Origin: Pandoraea vervacti
GTDB taxonomy: Bacteria > Pseudomonadota > Gammaproteobacteria > Burkholderiales > Burkholderiaceae
NCBI RefSeq assembly: GCF_000934605.2
Contig: NZ_CP010897.2
Span: 2,170,001 to 2,234,000, forward strand
Direction: 5' to 3'
Length of the DNA stretch: 64,000 nucleotides
How positions within the stretch are numbered: the stretch's first letter is position 1; each line of letters starts with the position of its first letter. A program made the translations under genes and the position numbers. The notes under the pieces are model-generated. The model had not been told where the DNA came from. It ran no database searches and saw nothing but the letters and a program-made list of their open reading frames with translations. Shown in pieces: positions 28,923 through 37,426 of the stretch.

Positions 28923-29750
28923 TCACTCCGCCGTTGCAACGTGCGACATGCCACCGCCAGCGTCGGGGCTCGGTGCATGAAATCCGAGCGACGACGAAAT
29001 TTGCAGCGCCGTTTCGTTCAGATTCGCGAGCCAGGCGTCTTGCAACCGGTCGGCAGGGGCAGAGAGCGAGAGCCCTGCCACAAGCTTGCCGCTGTCGTCG
29101 TAGATGCCCGCAGCGATGCACCGCACGCCCAATTCAAGCTCTTCGTTATCCCGCGCGTAGCCCGACTTGCGCACGTGCGTCAGTTCGCGCTCGAGCTTTT
29201 GCAAATCCGTGATGCTGTTGCGCGTATGGCCCGACAGACCGGTGCGAGTGGCGTAAGCGCGTACGCGCGACGCTTCGTCGGCGGCAAGGAACAACTTGCC
29301 GACCGACGTGAGGTGCAGCGGCGCATGGCCGCCGATGGCGCGCACCACCTGCATGCCGGAGCGTTCGCTGTAGGCGCGTTCGATATAGACGATTTCGTCG
29401 CCCTGACGCACCGACAGATTGACCGTCTGCCCGGTAATGCGATGCAGCCCTCGCATGGGCGTGAGCGCCGCGTCGCGCACGGAGAGTCGGGCCTTGACCA
29501 GATTGCCGAGTTCAAGCAACCGCATGCCGAGACGATAAGTCCCTGGATCGCAGCGATCGACAAAGCGACACGCCACCATGTCGTTCAGGATCCGGTGCGC
29601 CGTGGACGGATGAAGTTCGGTGGCCTGCGCCAACTCCTTGAGACTCACGGGATCGGCATGTCCGGCCAGCGCATCGAGCAGACGCATCATGCGCTCGATT
29701 ACCTGAATGGACGTGCGCGATTCCGCGCCTTGACTGATGTCGTCTTTCAT
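28923..29750 (-). CDS. IclR-family transcriptional regulator
   Basis: A 275-aa regulator. The N-terminal winged helix-turn-helix (about residues 15-75) has VSLKELAQATELHPSTAHRIL. The C-terminal effector domain has the family signatures ERSGMQVVRAIGGHAPLHLTS, GKLFLA and GYARDNEELELGVRCIAAGI. IclR proteins usually control catabolic operons. The gene is divergent from an unknown membrane gene, with lutAB beyond it, so lactate-type substrate control is possible but unproven. An AT-rich stretch with a CATATG centre (about 29783-29800) just upstream could be its own operator. Confidence 0.9.
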   Translation of the reverse strand: MKDDISQGAESRTSIQVIERMMRLLDALAGHADPVSLKELAQATELHPSTAHRILNDMVACRFVDRCDPGTYRLGMRLLELGNLVKARLSVRDAALTPMRGLHRITGQTVNLSVRQGDEIVYIERAYSERSGMQVVRAIGGHAPLHLTSVGKLFLAADEASRVRAYATRTGLSGHTRNSITDLQKLERELTHVRKSGYARDNEELELGVRCIAAGIYDDSGKLVAGLSLSAPADRLQDAWLANLNETALQISSSLGFHAPSPDAGGGMSHVATAE

Positions 29751-30010
29751 GAGGTGGGGCCGAGTTTCGTATAGCGTCGATTTTATATCATATGGTGAAA
29801 AATTCGCACCCCTTGCGTAGAGGAGTTCTGCGAAAAGCCGAGGATTGTTGTCACTTCCACAGAGGGTGCGTCGAAGTTGCAGTATCTGCGTGCCGAAACC
29901 GAAAGTGGCCGGAATCGGCAGCCGTTAGCATGCGTCCGTACTTCATCAACGACGCGAGGGTCACTCGTCGTAGCGCGAGCGGTCGGCGCGTCTCAACGGA
30001 GGTGTTGCGC

Positions 30011-31303
30011 ATGTTCGGGTATGTGTACGCACCGGCGGTTGCGAAATGGCCTGTGAGGCAAAAGCGGGTGCAAGTCGACGCCGTCAGTCAGACCGGCGCG
30101 AGGTCGTCGATCGCCGAAAAACGCGCGGAAATCGCCGGCAGGTTCGCCAGTATCGCGAACGCCAGATCGCGTCTGGGGATGAGCACCCAGGATATCGGGG
30201 AGTTGGGGGCGGCGTTCGACAAGTCGTACAGGAAGGCGACGTCCGGCTACTGGAAGGGCGGACTGTGGGATGGGTGCTGGCGCTATCCATCGTCCATCGG
30301 GCAACACGGCGCGTACTCGCGGGTGCGCGATCAACTCGACGTTCGTCATCCGGATCGACTGACGCCGTCCGCCCGCCGGTTCCGGGAAATTCTGGAGCGC
30401 CTGAACGAAGTGCTGATCAAGGAGGAGGAGGCGATTGGACATTGCGAACGAATTTGTGATCGCGCCGCGAATCTTGCGCGCGACACGTTTGTCAGCCCGT
30501 CCGACGAGCGTGCGGCGTATGCCGGCGTCAAGGCGGACTGCTCGGCGCTTATCGCGCAGACCAGTCGGTGTCTTGCCGATGCCCGTCGGGCGGTGGGACT
30601 CGCGTCCAAACAGGTCTGGCCCGACAAGAAGCACTATGGCAAACGATTTTCGCTCTCGGGTGGCCTGTATCTGGCGGCGGCGACTGTTGCGGCACTGGCG
30701 CTTGCGAAGGTAGGCCTGGCCATCGCGGTCATCGGATTCGCCGTGACGATGCTCATTCGTATCGTGAGTCTGGGCAGCATTCGCGGCTTCGATCGCGAGC
30801 GCGGCTGGAAGGCGACCGAGAGCATGCTGGAGTCGACAAAGCAATGGTTGAGGAATGAGGAGACGGAAATGAGAACGTATCTGGAAGGGATTCAGGCAAG
30901 CGCTTCGCAACGTCTGGACGACATGATGTGGGACACGCTGGGCGTGCTCAAGGACGGGCAGCAGGACACGATGCGTCGGCTCGATCAGCTTGAGAGCACC
31001 ACCGCCCGGCAGTTCGCATCGCTGGAGATGCGGCTGAGCAATCGGATCGATGGCATCGAGCGCCGATTCGACGGTCTCGACGGACGAATCGATCGGGTGG
31101 AAAACCGCCTCGACAGTCTCAGCGAAAAGTTCGATGTCATGAGAGCGGACCTGCAGCGGGTCATCGCCGCGCAGGACGCCCATTCTTGCGGCAGGCAGGT
31201 CGCGACAGCCGGCGCAGGCGCCTCCCGGTCTGCGAGCCGCCCGCCTCCTGAGCGTGCGAACTCGTGGGGCTACTACAGTCAGCATCCGACGCATCGGGTG
31301 TAA
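30011..31303 (+). CDS. unrecognised membrane protein with long C-terminal coiled coil
   Basis: A 430-aa protein I cannot assign. Residues 1-200 are mixed helical and soluble, with five Cys in total across about 80-190. Residues 216-252 form one long or two short hydrophobic segments (YLAAATVAALALAK, then VGLAIAVIGFAVTMLIRIV). Residues 265-390 are a charged coiled coil with a clear seven-residue rhythm (IDGIERRFDGLDGRIDRVEN). The tail is Ser/Pro/Tyr-rich. I start at ATG 30011 because CGGAGG lies eight bases before it. Longer in-frame starts back to 29792 lack a ribosome site and are basic, low-complexity sequence. Confidence 0.6.
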   Translation: MFGYVYAPAVAKWPVRQKRVQVDAVSQTGARSSIAEKRAEIAGRFASIANARSRLGMSTQDIGELGAAFDKSYRKATSGYWKGGLWDGCWRYPSSIGQHGAYSRVRDQLDVRHPDRLTPSARRFREILERLNEVLIKEEEAIGHCERICDRAANLARDTFVSPSDERAAYAGVKADCSALIAQTSRCLADARRAVGLASKQVWPDKKHYGKRFSLSGGLYLAAATVAALALAKVGLAIAVIGFAVTMLIRIVSLGSIRGFDRERGWKATESMLESTKQWLRNEETEMRTYLEGIQASASQRLDDMMWDTLGVLKDGQQDTMRRLDQLESTTARQFASLEMRLSNRIDGIERRFDGLDGRIDRVENRLDSLSEKFDVMRADLQRVIAAQDAHSCGRQVATAGAGASRSASRPPPERANSWGYYSQHPTHRV

Positions 31304-31329
31304 GCGCTCGCGCGATATGCGGGAATCCA

Positions 31330-31361
31330 CGCTGGGCCGGTTCGGCCCAGCGACTTATAAT
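31330..31361 (+). promoter_or_regulatory. palindrome and -10 element before lutA
   Basis: A perfect 9-bp stem (31330-31338 with 31344-31352, loop GGTTC) lies directly ahead of TATAAT (31356-31361), about 33 bases before the lutA ATG. No good -35 is present, so either the palindrome is an activator/repressor site or it is the terminator of the preceding gene. Confidence 0.4.
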
Positions 31362-31393
31362 GGCGCATTATTCCCGAAAAGAGGATTCCCCCA

Positions 31394-32119
31394 ATGCGCG
31401 TCGGACTGTTTGTCACGTGTCTGATCGACATGATGCGGCCGGAGATTGGCTTTTCCACGCTCAAGCTGCTCGAGACAGCCGGCTGCGAAGTCGTGATTCC
31501 CGATTCCCAGACCTGTTGCGGCCAGCCGGGGTACAACTCCGGCGAGCGGGCCATCGCCCGCGATCTCGCGCAGAAGTTCCTCGACGAATTCGAGTCCTTC
31601 GATTACGTCGTCGTCCCCTCGGGATCGTGCGGCGGCATGGTCAAGGCGCATTACGGTGATCTCTTTGCCGACGATCCGGAACTCATGGGTCGCTACGAGC
31701 GCTTGCGCCCGCGGGTGTACGAGCTCACCGACTTCCTGGTCAACGTACTGCACATCGACACGGTGCCCGGCGACTACAACGGCGAAGTGACGTATCACGA
31801 TTCATGCTCCGGCCTGCGTGAGCTTGGCGTCAAGTCGCAGCCGCGTGCGCTGCTCGCCAAGATGCCGGGCGTGAAGGTGACCGAGATGAAGGACTGCCAG
31901 GCGTGTTGCGGCTTTGGCGGCACGTTTGCCCTGAAATACGGCAACATCTCGACGGCCATCGTCGACGAGAAGTGCGCCAATATCGCGGCAAGCGGCGCCC
32001 CGGCCGTCGTGCTCGGCGATCTGGGCTGCATGCTGAACATCGAAGGGCGTCTGCGCCGCACGGGCGACACCAAAACGCGCGTGCTCCACATTGCGCAGGT
32101 GCTCGCCGGCGATGCGTAA
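31394..32119 (+). CDS. lutA: LutA/YkgE (Fe-S)-binding oxidoreductase subunit
   Basis: A 241-aa protein with the two CCG domains of heterodisulphide-reductase-like subunits: SQTCCGQPGYNSG near residue 37 and CQACCGFGGTFALKYGN near residue 171. Further Cys occur in GSCGGMV, DSCSGLRELG and LGCMLN. With LutB and LutC it oxidises L-lactate to pyruvate in species where the system was studied. lutB follows after 94 bases. lutC is not in this locus. Confidence 0.92.
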   Translation: MRVGLFVTCLIDMMRPEIGFSTLKLLETAGCEVVIPDSQTCCGQPGYNSGERAIARDLAQKFLDEFESFDYVVVPSGSCGGMVKAHYGDLFADDPELMGRYERLRPRVYELTDFLVNVLHIDTVPGDYNGEVTYHDSCSGLRELGVKSQPRALLAKMPGVKVTEMKDCQACCGFGGTFALKYGNISTAIVDEKCANIAASGAPAVVLGDLGCMLNIEGRLRRTGDTKTRVLHIAQVLAGDA

Positions 32120-32213
32120 TCGCGGCCTCATGCTTGCGGTCCTCCCGATCATCCGATCCGTGCACGTGCTCGCGTTCGCGTGCCCGGTCAGTCTCCACCT
32201 CTCGTGAGTTGCG

Positions 32214-33623
32214 ATGCAAGTTCAATCGATGCAATTCAAGGCGCGCGCCGGGCAGAAGCTCGCGGACCAGCGCCTGCAGGCCAACCTCAAGAAGCTCTCC
32301 ACAAAGTTCGTGACGGCGCGCGCCGCCGCCATCGAGGAAATCGACTTCGAGGCCACGCGTGAGGCGCTCAAGGAGCGACGCAATCGCGGCATCGAAAATC
32401 TCGATGTGTGGCTGGAAATCTTCGAGCGCGAAGCCACGCGGCGCGGCGCAACGGTGCTCTTCGCCGAGTCCACGCAGGACGCGGCACGCCTCATTGCGGA
32501 GATTGCGCGCAAGCACGACGTGAAGAAGGTGATCAAGTCGAAGTCGATGGTCACCGAAGAGTTGCAACTCAACAAGGTGCTCGCCGACATGGGCGTGCAG
32601 TCCGTGGAAACGGACCTCGGCGAATACATTCTTCAGATCAATGACAACGAACCGCCGTCGCACATCATTGCGCCGGTCGTGCACAAGGACAAGGACGAGG
32701 TCGCCGACCTGTTCGCGCGTGTGCACCAGAAGCCGCGTCTGACGGAGATTCCGTTGATGACGCGCGAGGCGCGCGAGATGCTCCGTCCGCAATTCCTGTC
32801 GGCGGACATGGGGGTGACCGGGGGCAACTTCCTCGTGGCCGAGACGGGGTCGGTCGCCGTGGTGACCAACGAAGGCAACGAGGGCATGTGTACGATCATG
32901 CCGCGCGTTCACGTAGCGGTGACGGGGATCGAGAAGGTCCTGCCTACGCTCGAAGATCTGGCCACGGCCATGCGTCTTCTGCCCCGCTCGGCGACGGGGC
33001 AGGGCACGTCGAACTATTTCTCGCTGCTCACCGGCACTCGCGCCGAGGGCGAAGTCGACGGTCCCGACCACATGTATTTCGTGCTGGTCGACGGCGGGCG
33101 CTCGGGCCTCATCGGCGGCGCGTTCCAGGAGATGCTGCGTTGCATTCGTTGCGGTGCTTGCATGAACCACTGCCCGGTGTATCAGAAGATCGGCGGGCAT
33201 GCGTATGGTTGGGTGTATCCGGGGCCGATGGGCTCGGTGCTGACGCCGAGCTATGTGGGGCTGGAGAAGACGCTCGATCTGCCGCAGGCTGCCACGTTGT
33301 GCGGTGAGTGCAATCGCGTGTGTCCGGTGGGAATTCCGATTTCCGACTTGCTGCGCAAGCTGCGCGAGCGGCAGGTGGATCGGGGGCTGCGGCCATGGCA
33401 AGAACGTGCGGCGTTGGCGGCGTGGGCCTTTGCGGCTCGACGTCCGCGACTGTACGCAGCGCTCTCCGGCCTTGGATCCTGGGCACTCAAGCGCATGGGG
33501 CGCGATCGCGGCAGTATCTCGAAGCTGCCCTTTGCGGGCGGCTGGACCGATACGCGGGAGATGCCGGCGCCGAGCGGCAAGACGTTCCGTGCCATGTATC
33601 GCGAGCGTCGCGCACCGCGATAA
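32214..33623 (+). CDS. lutB: LutB/YkgF iron-sulfur protein
   Basis: A 469-aa subunit. The N-terminal LUD domain (about residues 60-290) has KSKSMVTEELQLN and ETDLGEYILQ. Two ferredoxin-type clusters lie at CIRCGACMNHCPVY and CGECNRVCPVGI. A C-terminal DUF3390-like tail includes PFAGGWTDTREMPAPSGKTF. It is the electron-transferring part of the LutABC L-lactate oxidation complex (family knowledge). The expected next gene, lutC, is absent and a strong terminator lies 52 bases downstream. Confidence 0.93.
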   Translation: MQVQSMQFKARAGQKLADQRLQANLKKLSTKFVTARAAAIEEIDFEATREALKERRNRGIENLDVWLEIFEREATRRGATVLFAESTQDAARLIAEIARKHDVKKVIKSKSMVTEELQLNKVLADMGVQSVETDLGEYILQINDNEPPSHIIAPVVHKDKDEVADLFARVHQKPRLTEIPLMTREAREMLRPQFLSADMGVTGGNFLVAETGSVAVVTNEGNEGMCTIMPRVHVAVTGIEKVLPTLEDLATAMRLLPRSATGQGTSNYFSLLTGTRAEGEVDGPDHMYFVLVDGGRSGLIGGAFQEMLRCIRCGACMNHCPVYQKIGGHAYGWVYPGPMGSVLTPSYVGLEKTLDLPQAATLCGECNRVCPVGIPISDLLRKLRERQVDRGLRPWQERAALAAWAFAARRPRLYAALSGLGSWALKRMGRDRGSISKLPFAGGWTDTREMPAPSGKTFRAMYRERRAPR

Positions 33624-33674
33624 ATCGTGAGTCCGGCACGTGCGCCGGACGTATCGGTCGACCGCCGTCGAATG

Positions 33675-33713
33675 AAAAAAAGCTGGCCTCCCGAAGGAGC
33701 GCCAGCTTTTTTT
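33675..33713. terminator. bidirectional rho-independent terminator
   Basis: The stem AGCTGGC (33681-33687) pairs with 33701-33707, with an inner CTCC-CGAA-GGAG hairpin, and is flanked by seven A and seven T. It serves both lutB (plus) and the ABC permease (minus). Confidence 0.9.
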
Positions 33714-33732
33714 GCGTCCGCAGCGTAGCTGC

Positions 33733-33759
33733 CTTGGCGGTCTTAACCGTCTTAATGGT
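33733..33759. repeat. three 9-bp tandem units
   Basis: CTTGGCGGT, CTTAACCGT and CTTAATGGT are consecutive in the gap between lutB and the permease gene. The array is degenerate, with the same 9-bp period as arrays elsewhere in the window. Confidence 0.5.
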
Positions 33760-33772
33760 TCCCCGGCGCCGC

Positions 33773-34432
33773 TCAGGTGCGCGCGGGCAACGCGAGACGC
33801 TTTTCGATGCGTCGTTGCAACGCCGACAATCCCGTCGACAGGACCCAATAAATGGCGGCACACGCCAGGTATAGCGGCAGGGGCTGATACGTCGAGGCGA
33901 TCACTTCCTGTGCAGAGCGCAACAGCTCCGTCACGGTGATGACCGAGACGAGCGACGTGTCCTTGATGAGACTGATCAGACTGTTGCCAAGGCTCGGCAC
34001 GGCGATCCGCAGCGCCTGCGGTGCAATGATGTAACGCAACGTTTGCCAGTACGACAACCCCAGGCTATACGCGGCCAGCCACTGGCCGCGAGGCATGCCT
34101 TCGAGCGCACCCCGCATGCTCTCGGACAAATAGGCGCCGACATTCAGGCTGAGCGTGAGCACGCCGGCCGGCGTCGGTTCGAGCGAAATGCCAATGCCGG
34201 GCAGGCCGTAATAGATCACGAAGATCTGCACCAGCAGCGGGGTCCCGCGCATGATGCTGACGTAGGCCCGCGCAATCGCGCGCAGCACCCGCACCTTGCC
34301 GATGCCCATGACCGCGACAAGAATGCCGATCGCCAGGCCGAACACCATCGACATCAAGGCAAACTTGATCGTGAGCACGGTGCCCTGCAACAGCACTGGC
34401 AAGGACTGGGCAGCAAGTTCGAATGGATTCAT
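33773..34432 (-). CDS. polar amino-acid ABC transporter permease
   Basis: A 219-aa inner-membrane permease of the HisM/TcyB type. It has about five helices, and its EAA-like coupling motif sits around QWLAAYSLGLSYWQTLRYII. SIMRGTPLLVQIFVIYYGLP is the family signature. Cystine/cysteine or another polar amino acid is a reasonable substrate class. The binding-protein gene lies upstream on the same strand but is interrupted, and no ATPase gene is adjacent. Confidence 0.9.
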   Translation of the reverse strand: MNPFELAAQSLPVLLQGTVLTIKFALMSMVFGLAIGILVAVMGIGKVRVLRAIARAYVSIMRGTPLLVQIFVIYYGLPGIGISLEPTPAGVLTLSLNVGAYLSESMRGALEGMPRGQWLAAYSLGLSYWQTLRYIIAPQALRIAVPSLGNSLISLIKDTSLVSVITVTELLRSAQEVIASTYQPLPLYLACAAIYWVLSTGLSALQRRIEKRLALPART

Positions 34433-34596
34433 GGGGGGATGTCTGATGAAGTGTCGTGAAGCAGAAAGACGACGGCCGGCATTCGCGAAATGGGCGAGAT
34501 GCCGGCCGGGGTGACGCCTTCGCGACCCGATGCCGCGCGACCTGCATGAAGTCGTGCGGCCGGTACGTGAAGCACGTCGCTACGCGGCTTGCGTAT

Positions 34597-35394
34597 TTAC
34601 TGCGCGGGCTTGGACGTGTCCTTGCCGAACCACTTCTGCGCGAGCTTGGCGAGCGAGCCGTCCTGCTTCATGCCCGTCAGAGCGTCGTCGATGGCCTTGG
34701 CGAATTTCGGATTGCCCTTGCGGAACGGAATACCGACTGCCTGATTGGTGCCGGGCAGCACTGCCCCGGCTTCGAGCGGCAGCTTCGCGTTTTCAAGCAG
34801 GTACGCCATCATCAACTGGTCGTTGAGCGCCGCGTCGACACGGCCGGCGGCGAGGTCGGCGAGATATTCGGGCGCGCCCGGATAGGTCCGCACGTCGATC
34901 CCCGGCACGGCCTTGGCCATCTTGTCGTAGTTGCTGCCCAGGCTCACGCCAAGCTTGTGTCCCTTGAGCGCGTCGAGCGTCTTGAACTCGCGCTTGTCGT
35001 CCTTGCGGCGAATCAGCTGTGCCGCCGAATACGTGTAAGGCTCACTGAAGTCCAGCGACTTCTTGCGCTCGTCGGTGATTGCGACCTAATTGACGATGAC
35101 GTCGAACTTGCCGGCCTGAAGCCCGCCGATGATGCCGCTCCATTCGGTGGTGACGAACTGGGGTTTCACGCCGAGTCGCTGGGCGACGGCCTTGGCGACA
35201 TCGACGTCAAAGCCGTCGAGCTGTCCGGACTTGTCGCGATAGTTGAAAGGCGGATAGGTGCCCTCGATGCCGATCTTCAGGACGCCCGCAGACTTCACGG
35301 TGTCGAGCAGGTCGGCCGCGCGGGCGGGGGAGGTGCCGATCAGCGCGGCGGCAGCCAGCGGAACGAGGCAGAGCGTCTTGAGCCAGGATTTCAT
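34597..35394 (-). pseudogene. amino-acid ABC transporter substrate-binding protein, interrupted by an amber codon
   Basis: The frame from ATG 35394 encodes a signal peptide (MKSWLKTLCLVPLAAAALIG, cleavage near ARA) and a family-3 solute-binding fold (GVLKIGIEGTYPPFNYRD, DGFDVDVAKAVAQRLG). It stops at TAG 35088-35086 after KFDVIVN. The same frame then continues without any other defect for 162 codons (VAITDERKKSLDFSEPYTYS to the end at 34597). Homologues carry Gln at this place, so a single C-to-T change (CAG to TAG) explains it. Full length would be 265 residues, normal for the family. The sequence on both sides is otherwise well conserved, which suggests a recent mutation or a base-call error. 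Confidence 0.88.
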
Positions 35395-35444
35395 GATGTC
35401 TGGTTTTTCCCTGTGTCGATGAATGGGACGCAGCGCCTGGTCGG

Positions 35445-36473
35445 TCAGACCGTGCGCAGCGCTTGCACGCATTCTCGCACCAGCTCGGGGCCGCGGTAAA
35501 TCAGGCCGCTGTACACCTGGACCAGACTGGCGCCGGCATCGAGCTTGGCCTGCGCGTCGGCGCCCGACAGGATGCCGCCTACGCCAATGATCGGCAGGGC
35601 GCCGCCCAGTTCGGTGGCGAGCGCGCGGATCACGCGATTCGACGCATCGAACACCGGGCGTCCCGACAAGCCCCCGGTTTCGCTGGCATAAGGCAGGCCG
35701 GCAACGGCTTCACGCGAGAGCGTGGTGTTCGTGGCGATCACGCCATCGAAGCCATGACGCGTTAGCGTGCCGGCGATGACTTTGATCTGTTCGTCGTCGA
35801 GGTCCGGCGCGATCTTCAGCGCGATCGGCACGTATTTGCCGTGGCGATCGGATAGCGCGCGCTGCTTGTCCTTGAGCTTGCCGAGCAGGGCATCGAGTTC
35901 GTCGCCGCCTTGCAGTTGACGCAGGTTCTTGGTGTTGGGAGACGAGATGTTGACCGTTACGTACGTGGCGTACGGGTAGACCTTTTCGAGGCAGATGAGG
36001 TAGTCGTCGACAGCGCGCTCTATCGGCGTGTCGGCGTTCTTGCCGATGTTCAGGCCCAGCGGCCCCTTGTAGCGAGCCGATTGCACGTTTTGCAGGAACT
36101 GCTCCACGCCGCCGTTGTTGAAGCCCATCCGGTTGATGATCGCTTCGGCTTGCGGCAGACGGAAAATGCGCGGCTTCGGATTGCCGGCTTGCGCTCGCGG
36201 CGTGACCGTTCCCACTTCCACGAAACCGAAGCCGAGCGCTGCGAGGCCGTCGATGCAACTGCCGTCCTTGTCCAGACCCGCCGCGAGGCCGACCGGGTTC
36301 GGGAAGCGAATGCCCATGACCGTGCGCGGGTCTTCGGGCAGCGTCTGACCGACGAGACCGGCCAGGCCGAGCGAGGCGGCGCCGCGCAGCGTGGCCAGTG
36401 TCAGATGGTGGGCTTGTTCGGCATCAAGACAGAACAGGGCGCGGCGAGCCAGAGGATAGAGGGGCGCAAGCAC
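35445..36473 (-). CDS. pyrD: dihydroorotate dehydrogenase (quinone), class 2
   Basis: A 342-aa membrane-associated flavoenzyme of pyrimidine synthesis that passes electrons to quinone. The N-terminal amphipathic helix (MLAPLYPLARRALFCLDAEQ) is the class 2 quinone-side extension. NPVGLAAGLDKDGSCIDGLAALGFG, the catalytic-Ser region NISSPNTKNLRQLQ, and GGILSGADAQAKLDAGASLVQVYSG are diagnostic. It lies 50 bases upstream of the binding-protein remnant and downstream of bpt. Confidence 0.96.
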   Translation of the reverse strand: MLAPLYPLARRALFCLDAEQAHHLTLATLRGAASLGLAGLVGQTLPEDPRTVMGIRFPNPVGLAAGLDKDGSCIDGLAALGFGFVEVGTVTPRAQAGNPKPRIFRLPQAEAIINRMGFNNGGVEQFLQNVQSARYKGPLGLNIGKNADTPIERAVDDYLICLEKVYPYATYVTVNISSPNTKNLRQLQGGDELDALLGKLKDKQRALSDRHGKYVPIALKIAPDLDDEQIKVIAGTLTRHGFDGVIATNTTLSREAVAGLPYASETGGLSGRPVFDASNRVIRALATELGGALPIIGVGGILSGADAQAKLDAGASLVQVYSGLIYRGPELVRECVQALRTV

Positions 36474-36637
36474 GATGTCGGGGTCGGCAGAATCGGAAAG
36501 TCGCCATTTTACCGGTATCCCGGCGCCGAAGCGTGTCTTTTTCTACGCTCTGCGTACTCTCGTTCGCGAGATGTTTGGCGTGTCGATGAACGCGATGCGC
36601 ACTGTCGGCGGCTTGTACACTCGACAGCGCGCCATGA

Positions 36638-37426
36638 CTACGACTGAGGTGCCTGCCCGGCGGTATCGAGCATGGCCTCCGGCATGTCCTGCCATTGGCC
36701 GTCGATCAGACCTTGCAACGGGCGGAAATTCGCCTTGTAGACCATCTTGCGGCTTTGCTGGATCCAGTAGCCGAGGTAGACGTGCGGCAAGCCGAGCGCG
36801 CGCGCCTGCTCGATCTGCCAAAGAATGTTGTACGTGCCGTAGGACGCGCCTTCGACATCCGGATCGAAGAACGTATAGACGGACGACAGGCCATCGCTGA
36901 GGATGTCGACCATGCTGATCATGCGAAGCGTGCCCGCCCCCTGATGGCCCGGTGGCTCGCGAAACTCCACGAGGCGCGAGTTCACGCGGCTTTGCAGCAG
37001 GAACTGCTCGTACTGTTCGCGGCTGTCGTGATCCATGCCGCCGCCGGCGTGGCGTCGCGACTGATAGCGCATGTAGAGCTGGTAATGCTCTTCGGTGTAA
37101 TGCAGCCCGGAGACATTCACGGCAAGCGAGGCGTGACGCTTCCAGATCCGTCGCTGTGTGCGGTTGGGGACGAAGCGCGCAATTGGCACTCGGACCGGAA
37201 CGCAGGCCCGGCATCCGTCGCAATAAGGACGATACGTGAATACGCCGCTGCGGCGAAACCCCGAGCGTACGAGTTCACTGTAGACGTCGGAGTTGATCAG
37301 ATGGCTGGGCGTGGCCACCTGCGAGCGCGCCGTGTGGTTATCCAGATAGCTGCAGGGATAGGGCGCCGTTGCGTAGAACTGAAGGGCGGACAGCGGAGAG
37401 AGCGGCAGTTCGTTCGGATGGGTCAC
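36638..37426 (-). CDS. bpt: aspartate/glutamate leucyltransferase Bpt
   Basis: A 262-aa leucyl-tRNA-protein transferase that adds Leu to N-terminal Asp or Glu, creating an N-degron for ClpAP. The N-terminal YPCSYLDNHTARSQ and the cysteine pair YCDGCRACVPVRVP are the ATE/Bpt signature. The C-terminal YLGYWIQQSRKMVYKANFRP is the GNAT-like core. Its ATG overlaps the aat stop by four bases, so both transferases are made together. Confidence 0.94.
   Translation of the reverse strand: MTHPNELPLSPLSALQFYATAPYPCSYLDNHTARSQVATPSHLINSDVYSELVRSGFRRSGVFTYRPYCDGCRACVPVRVPIARFVPNRTQRRIWKRHASLAVNVSGLHYTEEHYQLYMRYQSRRHAGGGMDHDSREQYEQFLLQSRVNSRLVEFREPPGHQGAGTLRMISMVDILSDGLSSVYTFFDPDVEGASYGTYNILWQIEQARALGLPHVYLGYWIQQSRKMVYKANFRPLQGLIDGQWQDMPEAMLDTAGQAPQS

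Noticed and set aside
31830..33863. 677-codon minus-strand frame over lutA/lutB
   Set aside because: Shadow of lutB; Arg/His-rich without domain structure, and it runs through the bidirectional terminator.
35086..35088. TAG as a recoded (pyrrolysine or other) codon
   Set aside because: No sign of a recoding system and the protein family has Gln here; a nonsense mutation is simpler.
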